64,000 nucleotides of DNA. It comes from Oceaniferula spumae. Lineage in GTDB: Bacteria > Verrucomicrobiota > Verrucomicrobiia > Verrucomicrobiales > Akkermansiaceae. The position numbers and the translations under genes were made by a program. The stretch is from positions 4,154,001 through 4,218,000 of the forward strand of contig NZ_AP026866.1 of assembly GCF_042849255.1 (NCBI RefSeq), given 5' to 3'. The notes beneath the pieces were generated by a model. That model searched no databases, was not told the DNA's origin, and worked only from the letters and a program-made list of their open reading frames with translations. This document shows, one piece after another, positions 26,607-36,373 of the stretch (position 1 is the first letter of the stretch; each line of letters begins with the position of its first letter).

Positions 26607-27667
26607 CTTCATCGATTTTATTAGAACCGATTCAGATAGGTGCATGGCAGCTTCCTAACCGCATGATCATGGCACCTCTCACTCGTTGTCGGGCTAGCGA
26701 GGGCCGAGTGCCAAATGAACTCATGGCCGAGTATTATGCGCAGCGCGCATCGGCGGGTCTGATTATATCCGAGGCCACTTCGGTCTGCCCGATGGGCGTG
26801 GGATATCCTAACACACCTGGCATTTGGTCCGATGAGCAAGTGGAGGGATGGAAGCTGGTTACGAATGCTGTTCATGCCGCCGGTGGTAGGATTATCCTTC
26901 AGCTATGGCATGTAGGGAGAATTTCAGATCCTGTCTATCTTGATGGCAAGCTCCCAGTGGCACCAAGTGCTATCGCGGCAGCTGGGCATGTCAGTTTGGT
27001 CAGGCCTGAAAAATCTTTCGAAACACCAAGGCCCTTGGAACTCGATGAGATCCCCGAGGTGATCGAGGCTTATCGCAAAGGCGCTGAAAATGCCAAGAAG
27101 GCGGGTTTTGACGGTGTTGAATTACACGGGGCGAACGGCTATTTGTTAGATCAGTTTTTACAGACCAGCACCAATCAGCGTGATGATGAATATGGAGGGG
27201 CTATCGAAAATCGTGCCCGTCTGATGTTAGAGGCCGTTGATGCCGCGATCTCGGTCTGGGGCTCTGACCGCGTTGGGTTACACATCGCACCTCGCTGTGA
27301 TGCTCACGATATGGGGGACTCAGATCCTGCCACGACATTCGGATACGTTGCACGCGAGATGAAACGCCGGAACATTGCCTTCATTTTTGCAAGAGAAGGA
27401 AAAGAGGAGCCACGTCTGGGCCCGATGCTGAAAGCCGAGTTTGGCGGCCCCTTTATTGCCAATCAAGACCTCAGCTTTGAGGAGGGGGAGAACATGATCG
27501 AGTCAGGAGAAGCCGATGCCATTTCTTGGGGCAAGCTCTTCATCGCGAATCCGGATCTGGTAAAACGCTTGGCCATGGAAGCCGAGCTTAACGAACCCAA
27601 TCCCTCAACCTTCTATGGAGATGGCAAAGAGGGATTAACGGATTATCCGTTTCTTAATGCACACTGA
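26603..27667 (+). CDS. Old Yellow Enzyme family NADH:flavin oxidoreductase / alkene reductase
   Basis: FMN-dependent (beta/alpha)8 enzyme of 354 residues, the NemA/OYE length. Motifs are NRMIMAPLTRCRA at the start, LQLWHVGRIS, the catalytic FDGVELHGANGYLLDQFLQ (His/Asn pair for substrate carbonyl binding), NQRDDEYGG and DAISWGKLFIANPDL with the phosphate site. It reduces activated alkenes or nitro compounds. The ATG overlaps the modC stop, so it is translated with the transporter operon although flavin enzymes need no molybdenum; the link may be shared control rather than shared chemistry. Confidence 0.92.
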   Translation: MTSSILLEPIQIGAWQLPNRMIMAPLTRCRASEGRVPNELMAEYYAQRASAGLIISEATSVCPMGVGYPNTPGIWSDEQVEGWKLVTNAVHAAGGRIILQLWHVGRISDPVYLDGKLPVAPSAIAAAGHVSLVRPEKSFETPRPLELDEIPEVIEAYRKGAENAKKAGFDGVELHGANGYLLDQFLQTSTNQRDDEYGGAIENRARLMLEAVDAAISVWGSDRVGLHIAPRCDAHDMGDSDPATTFGYVAREMKRRNIAFIFAREGKEEPRLGPMLKAEFGGPFIANQDLSFEEGENMIESGEADAISWGKLFIANPDLVKRLAMEAELNEPNPSTFYGDGKEGLTDYPFLNAH

Positions 27668-27694
27668 ATATCTGCCTAACAGAGTAGGGTGATA

Positions 27695-29074
27695 TTAGTT
27701 AGAAATCTTTGGCCAGTCAGGGAAGACAGGCCTGTCCTTCGTGTTTCGTCCTGCCTTTGTGGCGGGCGCAGCGGGGGCTTTGTTGATGAGACCTTCCAGC
27801 TGAGAGTGCGCTTTCTGGGCTGAGGGTGTCAGTTTGCTTTCTGCGAGGTTTTTAGTTTCCTTGAGGTCATTCGGAACATTGTAAAAACGCCCATCGCGAT
27901 AGAGTTTGTATTGCTGAGTGCGAACGAACTGGCCCGGTTTTTTGTTCCAATACGGTTGATAGTGGCAGAAGACGGATGAACGAGGTGCTCCTGTTTCTCC
28001 CTGTAGTTGAGGGAGGAAACTTTGGCCGTCGATGGGGTCAGTTTGATCTAACTTTAGTCCAGCAGCGGCGGCGAGGGTCGGATAGAAATCGGTGAAGTCA
28101 ATGAGGTCATCGCTTACCTTGCCAGTGGGAGTTTTGCCCTTCCAATAGGCGATGAGTGGTACATGGGTGCCCATGTCTTTCATGCCACCCTTGCCTCCTC
28201 GGATCATTTGATCGTTCCATCGCGAGGTAATCGAAACGTGGGTGCCGTTGTCGGCGGTGAAGAGGATGATGGTGTTTTCCAGTTCGCCGAGAGCATCGAC
28301 TTTTTTAACAATCTTGCCCACGATTTTGTCCATGTAGTTGACCATGGCGACGAAGTTTTTCTTCTGTAGTTTTGAATCTTTCGGGTGTTTGTCAGATCCT
28401 TTTTCATTGGGGGCAAGACTGTCGGGCGTAGCGACAAAAGGGGAGTGGACCAGCACCATGGGGTAGTAGAGGAAGACTGGGTTTTGCTTATGATTTTGCT
28501 CGAAGAAGTCGCAGAGGAAGTCGCTCATCAGGTCGGGGCCATATTTACCTTGGGTTTTTTCATCTGGGAGGAGGGAGCCATTTTGCTCAATGGCAGGGCT
28601 CCAAAACCGTTCGCCAGCTTCGGCCGTTTTAGTCAGTTGCCACAAGCACCAAGCATCGAAGCCTGTTTTTTGGGGGCGTTGGGCGTCATCGTGACCTGGA
28701 AGTTTGTTATAGAGTCCGTTCAGCTGCCATTTGCCGGCGACAGCAGTTTTGTATCCTGCATCATGGAGAAGGTTACCAAACGTTTTATCCTTCGGGTTGA
28801 GGTAGCCGAAGTGGGTGTAGTTTCTGAAATTATACTGTCCGGTCATCAGCATCACTCGTGAAGTGGTGCAGATGGGGGTGGAGTAGCAGTGGGAAAATTG
28901 CATGCCCTGCTTGGCCAGTTGATCCAGCTCGGGGGTTTTATAGTCCTGAGCTCCATAGGTCCCAAAACACTCCCAGCTGACATCATCCGCCATGATCAGG
29001 ATGATGTGAGGTGGCTTGGCCAGTGAAGTTTGACTCAGGAGTATTCCTCCTATCAGGGCAAGTAGAGCTTTCAT
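27695..29074 (-). CDS. Secreted type I sulfatase
   Basis: 459 residues with a signal peptide (MKALLALIGGILLSQTSLA). Metal-binding Asp30/Asp31 in LIMADDVSW, then Cys69-Thr-Thr-Ser-Arg73 (PICTTSRVML), the site matured to formylglycine; the usual third position is Pro or Ala, here Thr. AGKWQLNG carries the conserved Lys, and FTADNGTH the second metal site. Probably periplasmic or exported and acting on a sulfated polysaccharide or sulfated sugar, which suits a marine or mucin-using lifestyle; substrate unknown. The alpha/beta hydrolase gene lies 12 bases upstream on the same strand. Confidence 0.92.
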   Translation of the reverse strand: MKALLALIGGILLSQTSLAKPPHIILIMADDVSWECFGTYGAQDYKTPELDQLAKQGMQFSHCYSTPICTTSRVMLMTGQYNFRNYTHFGYLNPKDKTFGNLLHDAGYKTAVAGKWQLNGLYNKLPGHDDAQRPQKTGFDAWCLWQLTKTAEAGERFWSPAIEQNGSLLPDEKTQGKYGPDLMSDFLCDFFEQNHKQNPVFLYYPMVLVHSPFVATPDSLAPNEKGSDKHPKDSKLQKKNFVAMVNYMDKIVGKIVKKVDALGELENTIILFTADNGTHVSITSRWNDQMIRGGKGGMKDMGTHVPLIAYWKGKTPTGKVSDDLIDFTDFYPTLAAAAGLKLDQTDPIDGQSFLPQLQGETGAPRSSVFCHYQPYWNKKPGQFVRTQQYKLYRDGRFYNVPNDLKETKNLAESKLTPSAQKAHSQLEGLINKAPAAPATKAGRNTKDRPVFPDWPKISN

Positions 29075-29086
29075 GGGAAGAATCGA

Positions 29087-29926
29087 TTACTTGGTCACAG
29101 CAGCAGGTTTGACGCCATCGGCTTCCATCAAATACTTCACCAGCGGCTCAACCGGGCTGAGTCCGTGTGGGTGGTGGCCTTTGCCTGGTTTGTGCCAGAC
29201 CTTTACGGGTGATTTAAGGTCTTTGAGATTTTTGGCTAGGACGTCGCCGTTTTCCTTGGGAGGAACCACATCGTCGGCAGTGCCGAGGACTAGCGCAACG
29301 GGAATGCCCTTGAGTTTTTCTGCATGTTTGGCATCGGTGATTTGCGGGTGCGTCTTTGCTTCCTCCTCATTGATTCCGTATTCCTTGAGGCAACGTTGCC
29401 ATTCGTTCTTTGAAAACTTGCCGTTTTTGCCGCCTGGCCATGATTTGAAATCACAGACTGGGTTGTCACCGTAGACGGCTGAGACACGATCGGGGTGCAA
29501 TGCCGCGTAGTTGAAGATGAACAAGCCACCGCGCGACATTCCTTCGAGCACGGCTTTCTTTTTAAGCCCCAACTGGTCTGTGACAAAGGTATAGAACTGG
29601 TCGCCGCGCTTCATCGCAGCCGCACCACCGAAGAGGTTACTCACATCGACATAACAAACGTGATAACCTTGGTTCAGAAGTGAAATTTCCAATGCTGGTT
29701 GGTGACCGAAAAACCTCGCACGCCAGATCCATGGTAAACCTTGAGCCGCTGCTTTAGGGGTGACTACCGTGCAGCCGAAAGTATTGCCTGGGAGTTTGAA
29801 ATCATAGCGAGGAAAGCCATGGAACTTGGACTGTTTGGCTTTCGCTGCCGTTAGCACCTCAAGCTTGGCTGTTGGCGCGGCGGATAGCAGGCAGGACGAG
29901 ATCAGGAGAATAATAGGAATACGCAT
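29087..29926 (-). CDS. Secreted alpha/beta hydrolase
   Basis: 279 residues with a signal peptide (MRIPIILLISSCLLSAA). An alpha/beta-hydrolase fold is seen: nucleophile elbow GMSRGG (Ser), VALVLGTADDVVPP around the acid residue and KGHHPHG with the catalytic His. Family resembles the esterase/prolyl oligopeptidase-like hydrolases common in Planctomycetota and Verrucomicrobiota next to sulfatases, where they may remove acetyl or other esters from polysaccharides. It is the first gene of a pair with the sulfatase (gap 12 bases), so a joint role in glycan degradation is likely but unproven. Confidence 0.8.
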   Translation of the reverse strand: MRIPIILLISSCLLSAAPTAKLEVLTAAKAKQSKFHGFPRYDFKLPGNTFGCTVVTPKAAAQGLPWIWRARFFGHQPALEISLLNQGYHVCYVDVSNLFGGAAAMKRGDQFYTFVTDQLGLKKKAVLEGMSRGGLFIFNYAALHPDRVSAVYGDNPVCDFKSWPGGKNGKFSKNEWQRCLKEYGINEEEAKTHPQITDAKHAEKLKGIPVALVLGTADDVVPPKENGDVLAKNLKDLKSPVKVWHKPGKGHHPHGLSPVEPLVKYLMEADGVKPAAVTK

Positions 29927-30249
29927 AATGAATGGAATAGACTACGGGATTGAGGAGGAGATTATTCATCACTTCACTTGAATGCCATAATAAATAAACA
30001 AGAGGACAATGACGATAGAGGACTTAAAACCGGTGTTGTTTTACAGAGGATTCTCCTCCTCTTGCGTTTGGATGTGCCGAGCCAAGATCTAATGACTCTA
30101 AGATGGCTCCTCTTTTTGAGTCGGAGTCTGAGTCAGCGAGTACTGTCGTGGGATGTAAAATTGTGTGTCGAATGCCAAAATTGACGAGGTGCTTATACAG
30201 GGTGTATAGGTATACTATGTATTCACATGTTGGGCATGAGGATTACACG
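29927..30249. other. Intergenic stretch of 323 bases
   Basis: Lies between divergent genes (hydrolase leftward, pilin-like giant rightward). AT-rich at its ends, no long reading frame of its own on either strand, no clear hairpin with a T run. A few repeats of the GAGTC/AGTCT type at 30096-30135 (GAGTCGGAGTCTGAGTC) are the only structure I see. The promoter of the 30250 gene is expected here but no strong -35/-10 pair stands out. Confidence 0.5.
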
Positions 30250-33200
30250 ATGACGATGAAACAGAAAATTCAAATATCCGCGAGGCAAATAGCCCACCCT
30301 AGGGAAAATGGCTTCGCACTGGTCGCAACAGTCGCAGTATTGACGTTGTTGTCGTTGATTGTGCTCGCGATGATTTCGTTGTCCGTGACTGAGATCCGGT
30401 CATCCTCTCAGCAGGAGCACCAATTGCGAGCTCGCGCCAATGCACGCATGGCTCTGATGATGGCGATCGGTCAACTGCAAGAAGCGGCGGGGCCAGACCA
30501 GCGCGTTACAGCCCGTGCTGATATACTAGAGGACTCTGGGTTCGATCTGACCAATGGTAAAAAATATCTCACCGGTGTGTGGGATAGCGGGCAATGGGAC
30601 CCACAAAACCCGGACGATAAACCATTTCGCGGTTGGCTTGTCTCGGGAGAGGGCGCTGAGGAGCAAGGCTACCTGAATGTGGCTGTTGGAGCGGATGATA
30701 GCGTGCTTTTGGTCGGTTCTGGCTCGGTGAATTCGAATGACGATCAAGTATGGGCAAAAACGGTGGACACTGGCGGGGGGACAGGAGCCTATGCCTATGC
30801 CACTTTTGGCAACAGTGGCAAAATCAGTCTCAATCAGGTGGGCGAGGCTCCTGATGAGATGATCGATGGCCTGACCAGACTTTCGCTGGCTCCGAGGCAG
30901 GCTCTTGAGTTGGTCACAAGGGATGGGTTGCCGGACAGTGCATTCTCAGACATTGCTGACAAGCCAGTGAATGGCTTGGTTTCTCTGGAAACGATGGACC
31001 TGGCTTTGTTGGATGAGGGGCAAAGAGGAGGCTTGGGAGATGGATATGCATCCAATTTGCTATTCCACCAGGTTACGCCATGGAGTGCCAGCTTGCTCAC
31101 AGACGTGCGCGTGGGAGGCATCAAACCCGACCTGTCATCGGCATTCGAACTCCCGATCGAGGATTTCAATGAGCTAGAAGAGTTCCATAATAGCGGTGAG
31201 AGAAATGATACGAATCGCTATGCAAGTCTGGGCGGGGGATACACCACGGAGCCTCTTTTCTACGCAGACGAGACGTCACCAGACTTAGGTTATCTCTTTG
31301 AGGTTCCAACAGGGAGCAGCACGATTTATCGTGGCCCAACATGGGATTTGATCCGAAACCATTACCGCCAGTATAAACGAGATTTTGAGAAGCTTGATTG
31401 GGGGCGTAAGACTGAACTGGCGAACGATGCCACCTTTGCAGCCCGTGGTCAGTTACCCTTAAGTTACTCAAAGGCAACAGGCGGAGGATACTCCGTTAAA
31501 TCAAATCCTTCACGTATTTATAACAACAGGCATGCGTTCGGAAGAAACCGCTACCCTGACCGCTTGGATTACTCCCGTGGTGCGACAGGGCCGGTTGTTC
31601 CGTTGAGAGCCACGGCGGAGCGGGTTGCTCCTGTGGTGCTGCGTTACTACGTGGCCTTGGGCTTAGTCCAAGTTCCATTGGGAAATGGCGATTACCGGAT
31701 TCAGGTCAGTTATGAACCATATATCACGGTGCTAAATCCTTACAATGTGCCGATCGCATTTGATTCCTTCGGGCTTTTTTGCAGTAAACACAATCCCTGC
31801 GCACTCAGAATTAAATGGACCGATAAGAATGGTGCTCAGAAAACGACAAACATCAAAATGTCTAACAATTACTTGGGGCAGGGATCGATCACCATGCGAC
31901 TCCCCATCGAGGAAAATTCTTACGTCTTGCAACCGGGCGAGATGAAAGTGATCCATCCCGAGAAATATGATGATGGTGCAGATCGACAAGACCTGAGCCG
32001 AAGTGATATAGGTATTTTGAGTGCTAGCTTTGAACCCAGTCCGGGTGAAATGCCGGGGATTTTACTGAGCAAGAGCAACCAAGACAACGGTACAGACATC
32101 ATTCCCAAAGCAGGGAGTCAGGTCACATTTGAGGTGAGGGGGAAAAATGCCGTCTATGGCAATGGTAGCAATCTCACCGAATCTGCTCTGTTTCACATTT
32201 TTTCTCGAAACAATCACGCTGGCGAACTGCGCAACGTCGACACAGACCGCCCAACTAGGAGCCACGATGCTCAAGCTTACGATGTTTTGAACGACCAGTT
32301 TGTGACTAAGCTCAATTTTGCCTCCCGAGGCCTACCGACCAAAACAAAAACACTCAGCATTTCTCAAATCCCAAGATTGGGTGATGGGGAAATGTCATAC
32401 CTTGGCGCCATCGATGTCGTGATGAAAAGTCCCTATGAGGACGTGGCTATTCTAACGGGTTTCAATCCGCGCTTACAGGTCGCGGACTCGCGCGATTATG
32501 ATGGTATCGACCGCTACAGCCCTGCATGGCATGTGCACAACATTGACGTCGATAGTCAGGGCGGCACCACCTACGAAGATTTTCCCTTTGCCAATTACGA
32601 AAACCGCTGGGCTGACACGGGGCAGATCATTCTCTACGAAGTTCCCCGGATACCATTGCTCAGCTTGGCTCAACTTCAGCATGCTGATATCACGGTCACT
32701 TCGAGTGAGGGGGCCAGACAGATCGGCAACTCCTTTCCTCACCCAGGTATAGGGGATGCCTCGAAGCTTTCAGCAATGCGGTCTTTCTCCAGGGCCCATG
32801 CCCAAGGCAGTACTGGTGGGCAAATGTTAGTCGAGTCAACTTGGCCGGCCAATGAAATGCTCTGGGATCGTTATTTCTTCAGCGGTATGCATTACGGCGA
32901 TGAGAATGAATCCCTGGCAGGCAACACGGATATGGAAAGTACATCGCTCGATGGAGCTATCACAAATCTGATCACCGGCGAGTCGAACCCGTTGCTCAAT
33001 CGACAGATGCGTTACGTCAACTGGGTTGGAGCATCGGAGGAGAAGGTTCGCTCGGATCTGAAAGACTATCGGAAAATCGCCCGCTACCTTATTCTGCAGG
33101 GCGGTTTCAATATCAACTCCACTTCGGTAGAGGCATGGAAGGCAGTGCTGGGAGGTCTGCGCGGGCAGGAAATACCGGTCGCGAATGAAAATGGCAATGT

Positions 33201-33921
33201 GAGCCTCAAAGGAGCCTCTGGGGATGAGCATCCGAGCGGTCGATATGCGGTTCCTACAGAAATGAATGCAGGCGACGACGACACCATGGGTTTCCGTAAA
33301 CTAACAGACGGGGAAATCGAGACCTTGGCCGAGGCGATGGTCAAACAAGTCAAGCTACGTGGTCCGTTTATGGGCTTGGCCGATTTTGCCAACCGACGTT
33401 TGCACGGCAGCAGTAAAGATGGCTATGACGTGCACTTGTTGGGGGCTGTCCAGATGGCGATTGAAGATGCTGGTTTGAACCAACCATTCCAAGGCTACCC
33501 GGTTAGTAAAACCAATGTTGAGCACAAATCGATCGGACTAGGCGGAAAGCAAATGGCCCGAAGTGCAGCGACAGGAATGCCTCAGTACCTCATGCAGGCG
33601 GATGTGCTATCCGTCATCGGTGGTAAAATTACCGCGCGTTCCGACAGCTTCACCGTGCGAGCCTACGGTGAGAGCCGAGATGCTAACGGAAGAGTTAGGG
33701 CCGAGTCATGGTGCGAGGCGACCATCCAGCGGACGCCCCAATGGATGGAGCCAACCGATGATTTTGCCTGGCAGCAAAAGGATTCGTATCCAGGTGTCGA
33801 TTCAGATGAGGATGTGCTGCGCCAGTGGGAGCCGAATGAAGATATGAGTGAATTGAATCGTAAATTTGGCAGGAAATTCAGAGTGATCAGCTTCCGCTGG
33901 TTGTCAAAAGATGAGGTGTAA
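30250..33921 (+). CDS. Verru_Chthon cassette protein A-like giant pilin-type protein
   Basis: 1223 residues. Residues 15-55 hold a type IV pilin-like leader: a basic stretch ending PRENG, then FALVATVAVLTLLSLIVLAMISLSVTEIRSS. Gly before Phe is the prepilin peptidase cleavage pattern, but the helix is followed by a very large domain instead of a small pilin globule. This matches the Verru_Chthon cassette protein A family (TIGR02600), known only in Verrucomicrobiota and usually followed by proteins B, C and D; only one neighbour is seen here. ATG 30250 is chosen because GAGG lies 9 bases upstream and the leader begins there. Likely a secretion-system pseudopilin-like adaptor on the cell surface; function unknown. 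Confidence 0.78.
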   Translation: MTMKQKIQISARQIAHPRENGFALVATVAVLTLLSLIVLAMISLSVTEIRSSSQQEHQLRARANARMALMMAIGQLQEAAGPDQRVTARADILEDSGFDLTNGKKYLTGVWDSGQWDPQNPDDKPFRGWLVSGEGAEEQGYLNVAVGADDSVLLVGSGSVNSNDDQVWAKTVDTGGGTGAYAYATFGNSGKISLNQVGEAPDEMIDGLTRLSLAPRQALELVTRDGLPDSAFSDIADKPVNGLVSLETMDLALLDEGQRGGLGDGYASNLLFHQVTPWSASLLTDVRVGGIKPDLSSAFELPIEDFNELEEFHNSGERNDTNRYASLGGGYTTEPLFYADETSPDLGYLFEVPTGSSTIYRGPTWDLIRNHYRQYKRDFEKLDWGRKTELANDATFAARGQLPLSYSKATGGGYSVKSNPSRIYNNRHAFGRNRYPDRLDYSRGATGPVVPLRATAERVAPVVLRYYVALGLVQVPLGNGDYRIQVSYEPYITVLNPYNVPIAFDSFGLFCSKHNPCALRIKWTDKNGAQKTTNIKMSNNYLGQGSITMRLPIEENSYVLQPGEMKVIHPEKYDDGADRQDLSRSDIGILSASFEPSPGEMPGILLSKSNQDNGTDIIPKAGSQVTFEVRGKNAVYGNGSNLTESALFHIFSRNNHAGELRNVDTDRPTRSHDAQAYDVLNDQFVTKLNFASRGLPTKTKTLSISQIPRLGDGEMSYLGAIDVVMKSPYEDVAILTGFNPRLQVADSRDYDGIDRYSPAWHVHNIDVDSQGGTTYEDFPFANYENRWADTGQIILYEVPRIPLLSLAQLQHADITVTSSEGARQIGNSFPHPGIGDASKLSAMRSFSRAHAQGSTGGQMLVESTWPANEMLWDRYFFSGMHYGDENESLAGNTDMESTSLDGAITNLITGESNPLLNRQMRYVNWVGASEEKVRSDLKDYRKIARYLILQGGFNINSTSVEAWKAVLGGLRGQEIPVANENGNVSLKGASGDEHPSGRYAVPTEMNAGDDDTMGFRKLTDGEIETLAEAMVKQVKLRGPFMGLADFANRRLHGSSKDGYDVHLLGAVQMAIEDAGLNQPFQGYPVSKTNVEHKSIGLGGKQMARSAATGMPQYLMQADVLSVIGGKITARSDSFTVRAYGESRDANGRVRAESWCEATIQRTPQWMEPTDDFAWQQKDSYPGVDSDEDVLRQWEPNEDMSELNRKFGRKFRVISFRWLSKDEV

Positions 33922-33925
33922 ACAT

Positions 33926-34639
33926 ATGAAACTAGGAATTTTCGCCCAGATTTCGGCTGTATTGATCGGAGTGGTTTGTGCCGTCCACGCGCAAGACGAT
34001 GTAACGGAAAAGCAAGAGCCAGGGACTTCGGTATTTCACGTTACCACCTGGGGAGACTGGAAGGGGGATAGCCTCTATGCCAAAACCAAGAACGGCTTTC
34101 AGCAGATTGACCTTCACCATTTGTCAAAATCAGAAGGTCTACCGTTTAAGCGTGCTGAAGGGATCGCTCTGCATCTAAAAGAGACAGACGCGGACAGTGG
34201 GGAAGATGTTTTTCCAGTGGCACTCAAAGTCAAAGTGCCCGCAACCATGCGCATACCGTTACTTCTGGTCACCCGTGTCGATGAGAAGTTGAGCTACCAA
34301 CTCTATGACCTGTCACCTGAAAATTTTCCAGGTGGCTCATACCGTTTTGTGAACATCAGCCGTGAGCCGATTTTACTGAAGGCTGGGAAAAATCATCAGC
34401 GTATTGATCCCGGCAAGGAGTTCTTGGTTAAGGGCGGATTTGGGGATAGGAAACTGGTCAAGCTGGCCGTCTATCTCGCTGATGAAAACAACAAGCCTAA
34501 GCGTGTGTGGGCGGTAGATTCGATCAATCGCAAGAGCAAGCGCATGACGATGTTTTTCTATCCGGCAAAATCAATTAGCGGTCGTCTGACCCTGCGATGT
34601 AAGAGCATGGTAGACTACCTCCATGCCAAGGAAGAATAA
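33926..34639 (+). CDS. Secreted protein of unknown function, partner of the cassette A protein
   Basis: 237 residues with a signal peptide (MKLGIFAQISAVLIGVVCAVHA) and a beta-rich domain of unknown family (FPVALKVKVPATMRIPLLLVTRVDEKL, GSYRFVNISREPILLKAG). Start at 33926 is chosen because GAGGTG sits upstream and the signal peptide begins there; it lies four bases after the giant gene's stop, so both are co-transcribed. Similar small secreted proteins are seen next to cassette A in other Verrucomicrobiota, so a role at the cell surface with the giant protein is the best guess. Confidence 0.6.
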   Translation: MKLGIFAQISAVLIGVVCAVHAQDDVTEKQEPGTSVFHVTTWGDWKGDSLYAKTKNGFQQIDLHHLSKSEGLPFKRAEGIALHLKETDADSGEDVFPVALKVKVPATMRIPLLLVTRVDEKLSYQLYDLSPENFPGGSYRFVNISREPILLKAGKNHQRIDPGKEFLVKGGFGDRKLVKLAVYLADENNKPKRVWAVDSINRKSKRMTMFFYPAKSISGRLTLRCKSMVDYLHAKEE

Positions 34640-34822
34640 AGGGAACTGAGCTTCCGCGACGCTTTCGAATCGCAGAGTATGGCTACCGAACGAGGTCGCA
34701 AAAACTGACAACTGTTTGGCTTGATGATGACAACATCCGCCCTATTGTGTTCCTCCTTCCGCATGAGATGATGTGCCACCGGATGATCTGGTGGTCGAAG
34801 AATCAGCGGATGCAATTTGCTT

Positions 34823-36355
34823 ATGAAAAATCCGTTTCGAAAGGATCTGGTATCGCGCTCACGTCCAGAGTCGTGCACAGTGGTGATTTTTGGTGCCACC
34901 GGTGACTTAACACACCGAAAACTGGTTCCAGCTTTGTATAACCTCCAAGTCGAAGGTGCCCTGCCTGCCGGGGTGAAAATCATTGGTTTTGCTCGCCGGG
35001 AAAAATCTGACGAGGAGTTCCGCTCCGGTCTTGAAGAGCTGAACAAAAAGGTCTCCCGCAGTGGCCATGACGATGCCATTTGGTCCGAGTTTTCGCAGAA
35101 TATTCACTACCACCAAAGCGAGTTCCAAGATCAGGCCGGCTATGACAGTTTGGCAGAGAAGTTGGACGAAATCGATCGCGAACGCGGAGGAAAAGGCAAC
35201 CGACTTTTCTACATCGCCAGTGCCCCATCATTCTTTGATGACGTGCTGGAACACTTGAAAAAGGCAGGTCTCAGCGAGAGTAAAGAAGGCTGCTGGGCAA
35301 GGGTGATCGTGGAGAAACCATTCGGAACAGATTTACCCACCGCTCAACATCTCAATGCTGTGGTGAACCGGACATTCCATGAGAGTGATACTTACCGGAT
35401 CGACCACTACCTCGGCAAGGAGACCGCCCAAAACATCATGGTGCTGCGCTTTGCGAATGCCATTTTTGAGCCGCTTTGGAACAACAATTACATCGATCAC
35501 ATTCAGATCACCTGTGCTGAGAACCTTGGTATGGAAGGTGGCCGTGGTGGATACTACGATAAGGCAGGAGCACTGCGCGACATGGTGCAGAACCACCTGT
35601 TGCAACTTCTTAGCCTTGTGGCCATGGAGCCGCCCACCGATCTCTCCGCCGATGGTGTTAGGGATGAAAAAGTCAAAGTATTGCGCTCGATGCGCCAGTG
35701 GGACACCCCCGAGCTGGTGGCTGAAAATGTCGTGCGCGGACAATACATCGCAGGCCATGTCGATGGCGAAAAAGTTGTCGGTTACCGCGAGGAAGACCGG
35801 GTGGATCCTGAGTCCATGACCGAATCCTATGTGGCGCTGAAAATCCTCATCGATACTTGGCGCTGGAGTGAGGTTCCTTTCTACGTTCGTATGGGTAAGC
35901 AGTTGCCCAAAAAGGCGACGGAGATCTCCGTGCATTTCAAAGAACCACCAACCGTGCTGTTCAATGCTCTGGCCGGCGGAGTTCCCGGCGGCAACGTGCT
36001 GGTCATCCGCATCCAGCCAGACGAGGGGATTTCCCTACGCATGGTTTCCAAAATCCCTGGCGCTAGCCTGAGACTTGAACCAGTGAAGATGGATTTCCAT
36101 TATGCCACTAGCTTCGGCAAAGGCAGCCCGGAAGCCTATGAACGTCTATTGTTAGACTCAATGGCAGGAGACGCCACTTTGTTTGCGCGCCGGGACGAGG
36201 TCGAGGAGGCATGGAAGTTCATCGATCATATTGAACACGCATGGCATGAGTCGAAAAACCCACCACCAATGGCTGAGTTTGTCGCTGGTTCCTGGGGACC
36301 GAAAGAAGCTGATGACCTGCTTTCCAAGTCTGGCCACAAATGGCGTAGACTCTAA
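34823..36355 (+). CDS. zwf: Glucose-6-phosphate 1-dehydrogenase
   Basis: NAD(P)+-dependent first step of the oxidative pentose phosphate pathway. 510 residues. Rossmann motif VIFGATGDLTHRKLVPA near the start, the active-site block RIDHYLGKETAQNI and the C-terminal beta+alpha domain with FAGADEA-type motifs seen as PPPMAEFVAGSWGP near the end. ATG 34823 is chosen; a TTG two codons upstream is in frame but has no benefit. Eighteen bases separate it from the OpcA-like gene, confirming the operon. Confidence 0.95.
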   Translation: MKNPFRKDLVSRSRPESCTVVIFGATGDLTHRKLVPALYNLQVEGALPAGVKIIGFARREKSDEEFRSGLEELNKKVSRSGHDDAIWSEFSQNIHYHQSEFQDQAGYDSLAEKLDEIDRERGGKGNRLFYIASAPSFFDDVLEHLKKAGLSESKEGCWARVIVEKPFGTDLPTAQHLNAVVNRTFHESDTYRIDHYLGKETAQNIMVLRFANAIFEPLWNNNYIDHIQITCAENLGMEGGRGGYYDKAGALRDMVQNHLLQLLSLVAMEPPTDLSADGVRDEKVKVLRSMRQWDTPELVAENVVRGQYIAGHVDGEKVVGYREEDRVDPESMTESYVALKILIDTWRWSEVPFYVRMGKQLPKKATEISVHFKEPPTVLFNALAGGVPGGNVLVIRIQPDEGISLRMVSKIPGASLRLEPVKMDFHYATSFGKGSPEAYERLLLDSMAGDATLFARRDEVEEAWKFIDHIEHAWHESKNPPPMAEFVAGSWGPKEADDLLSKSGHKWRRL

Positions 36356-36373
36356 CCGATTTATCTCAATATC

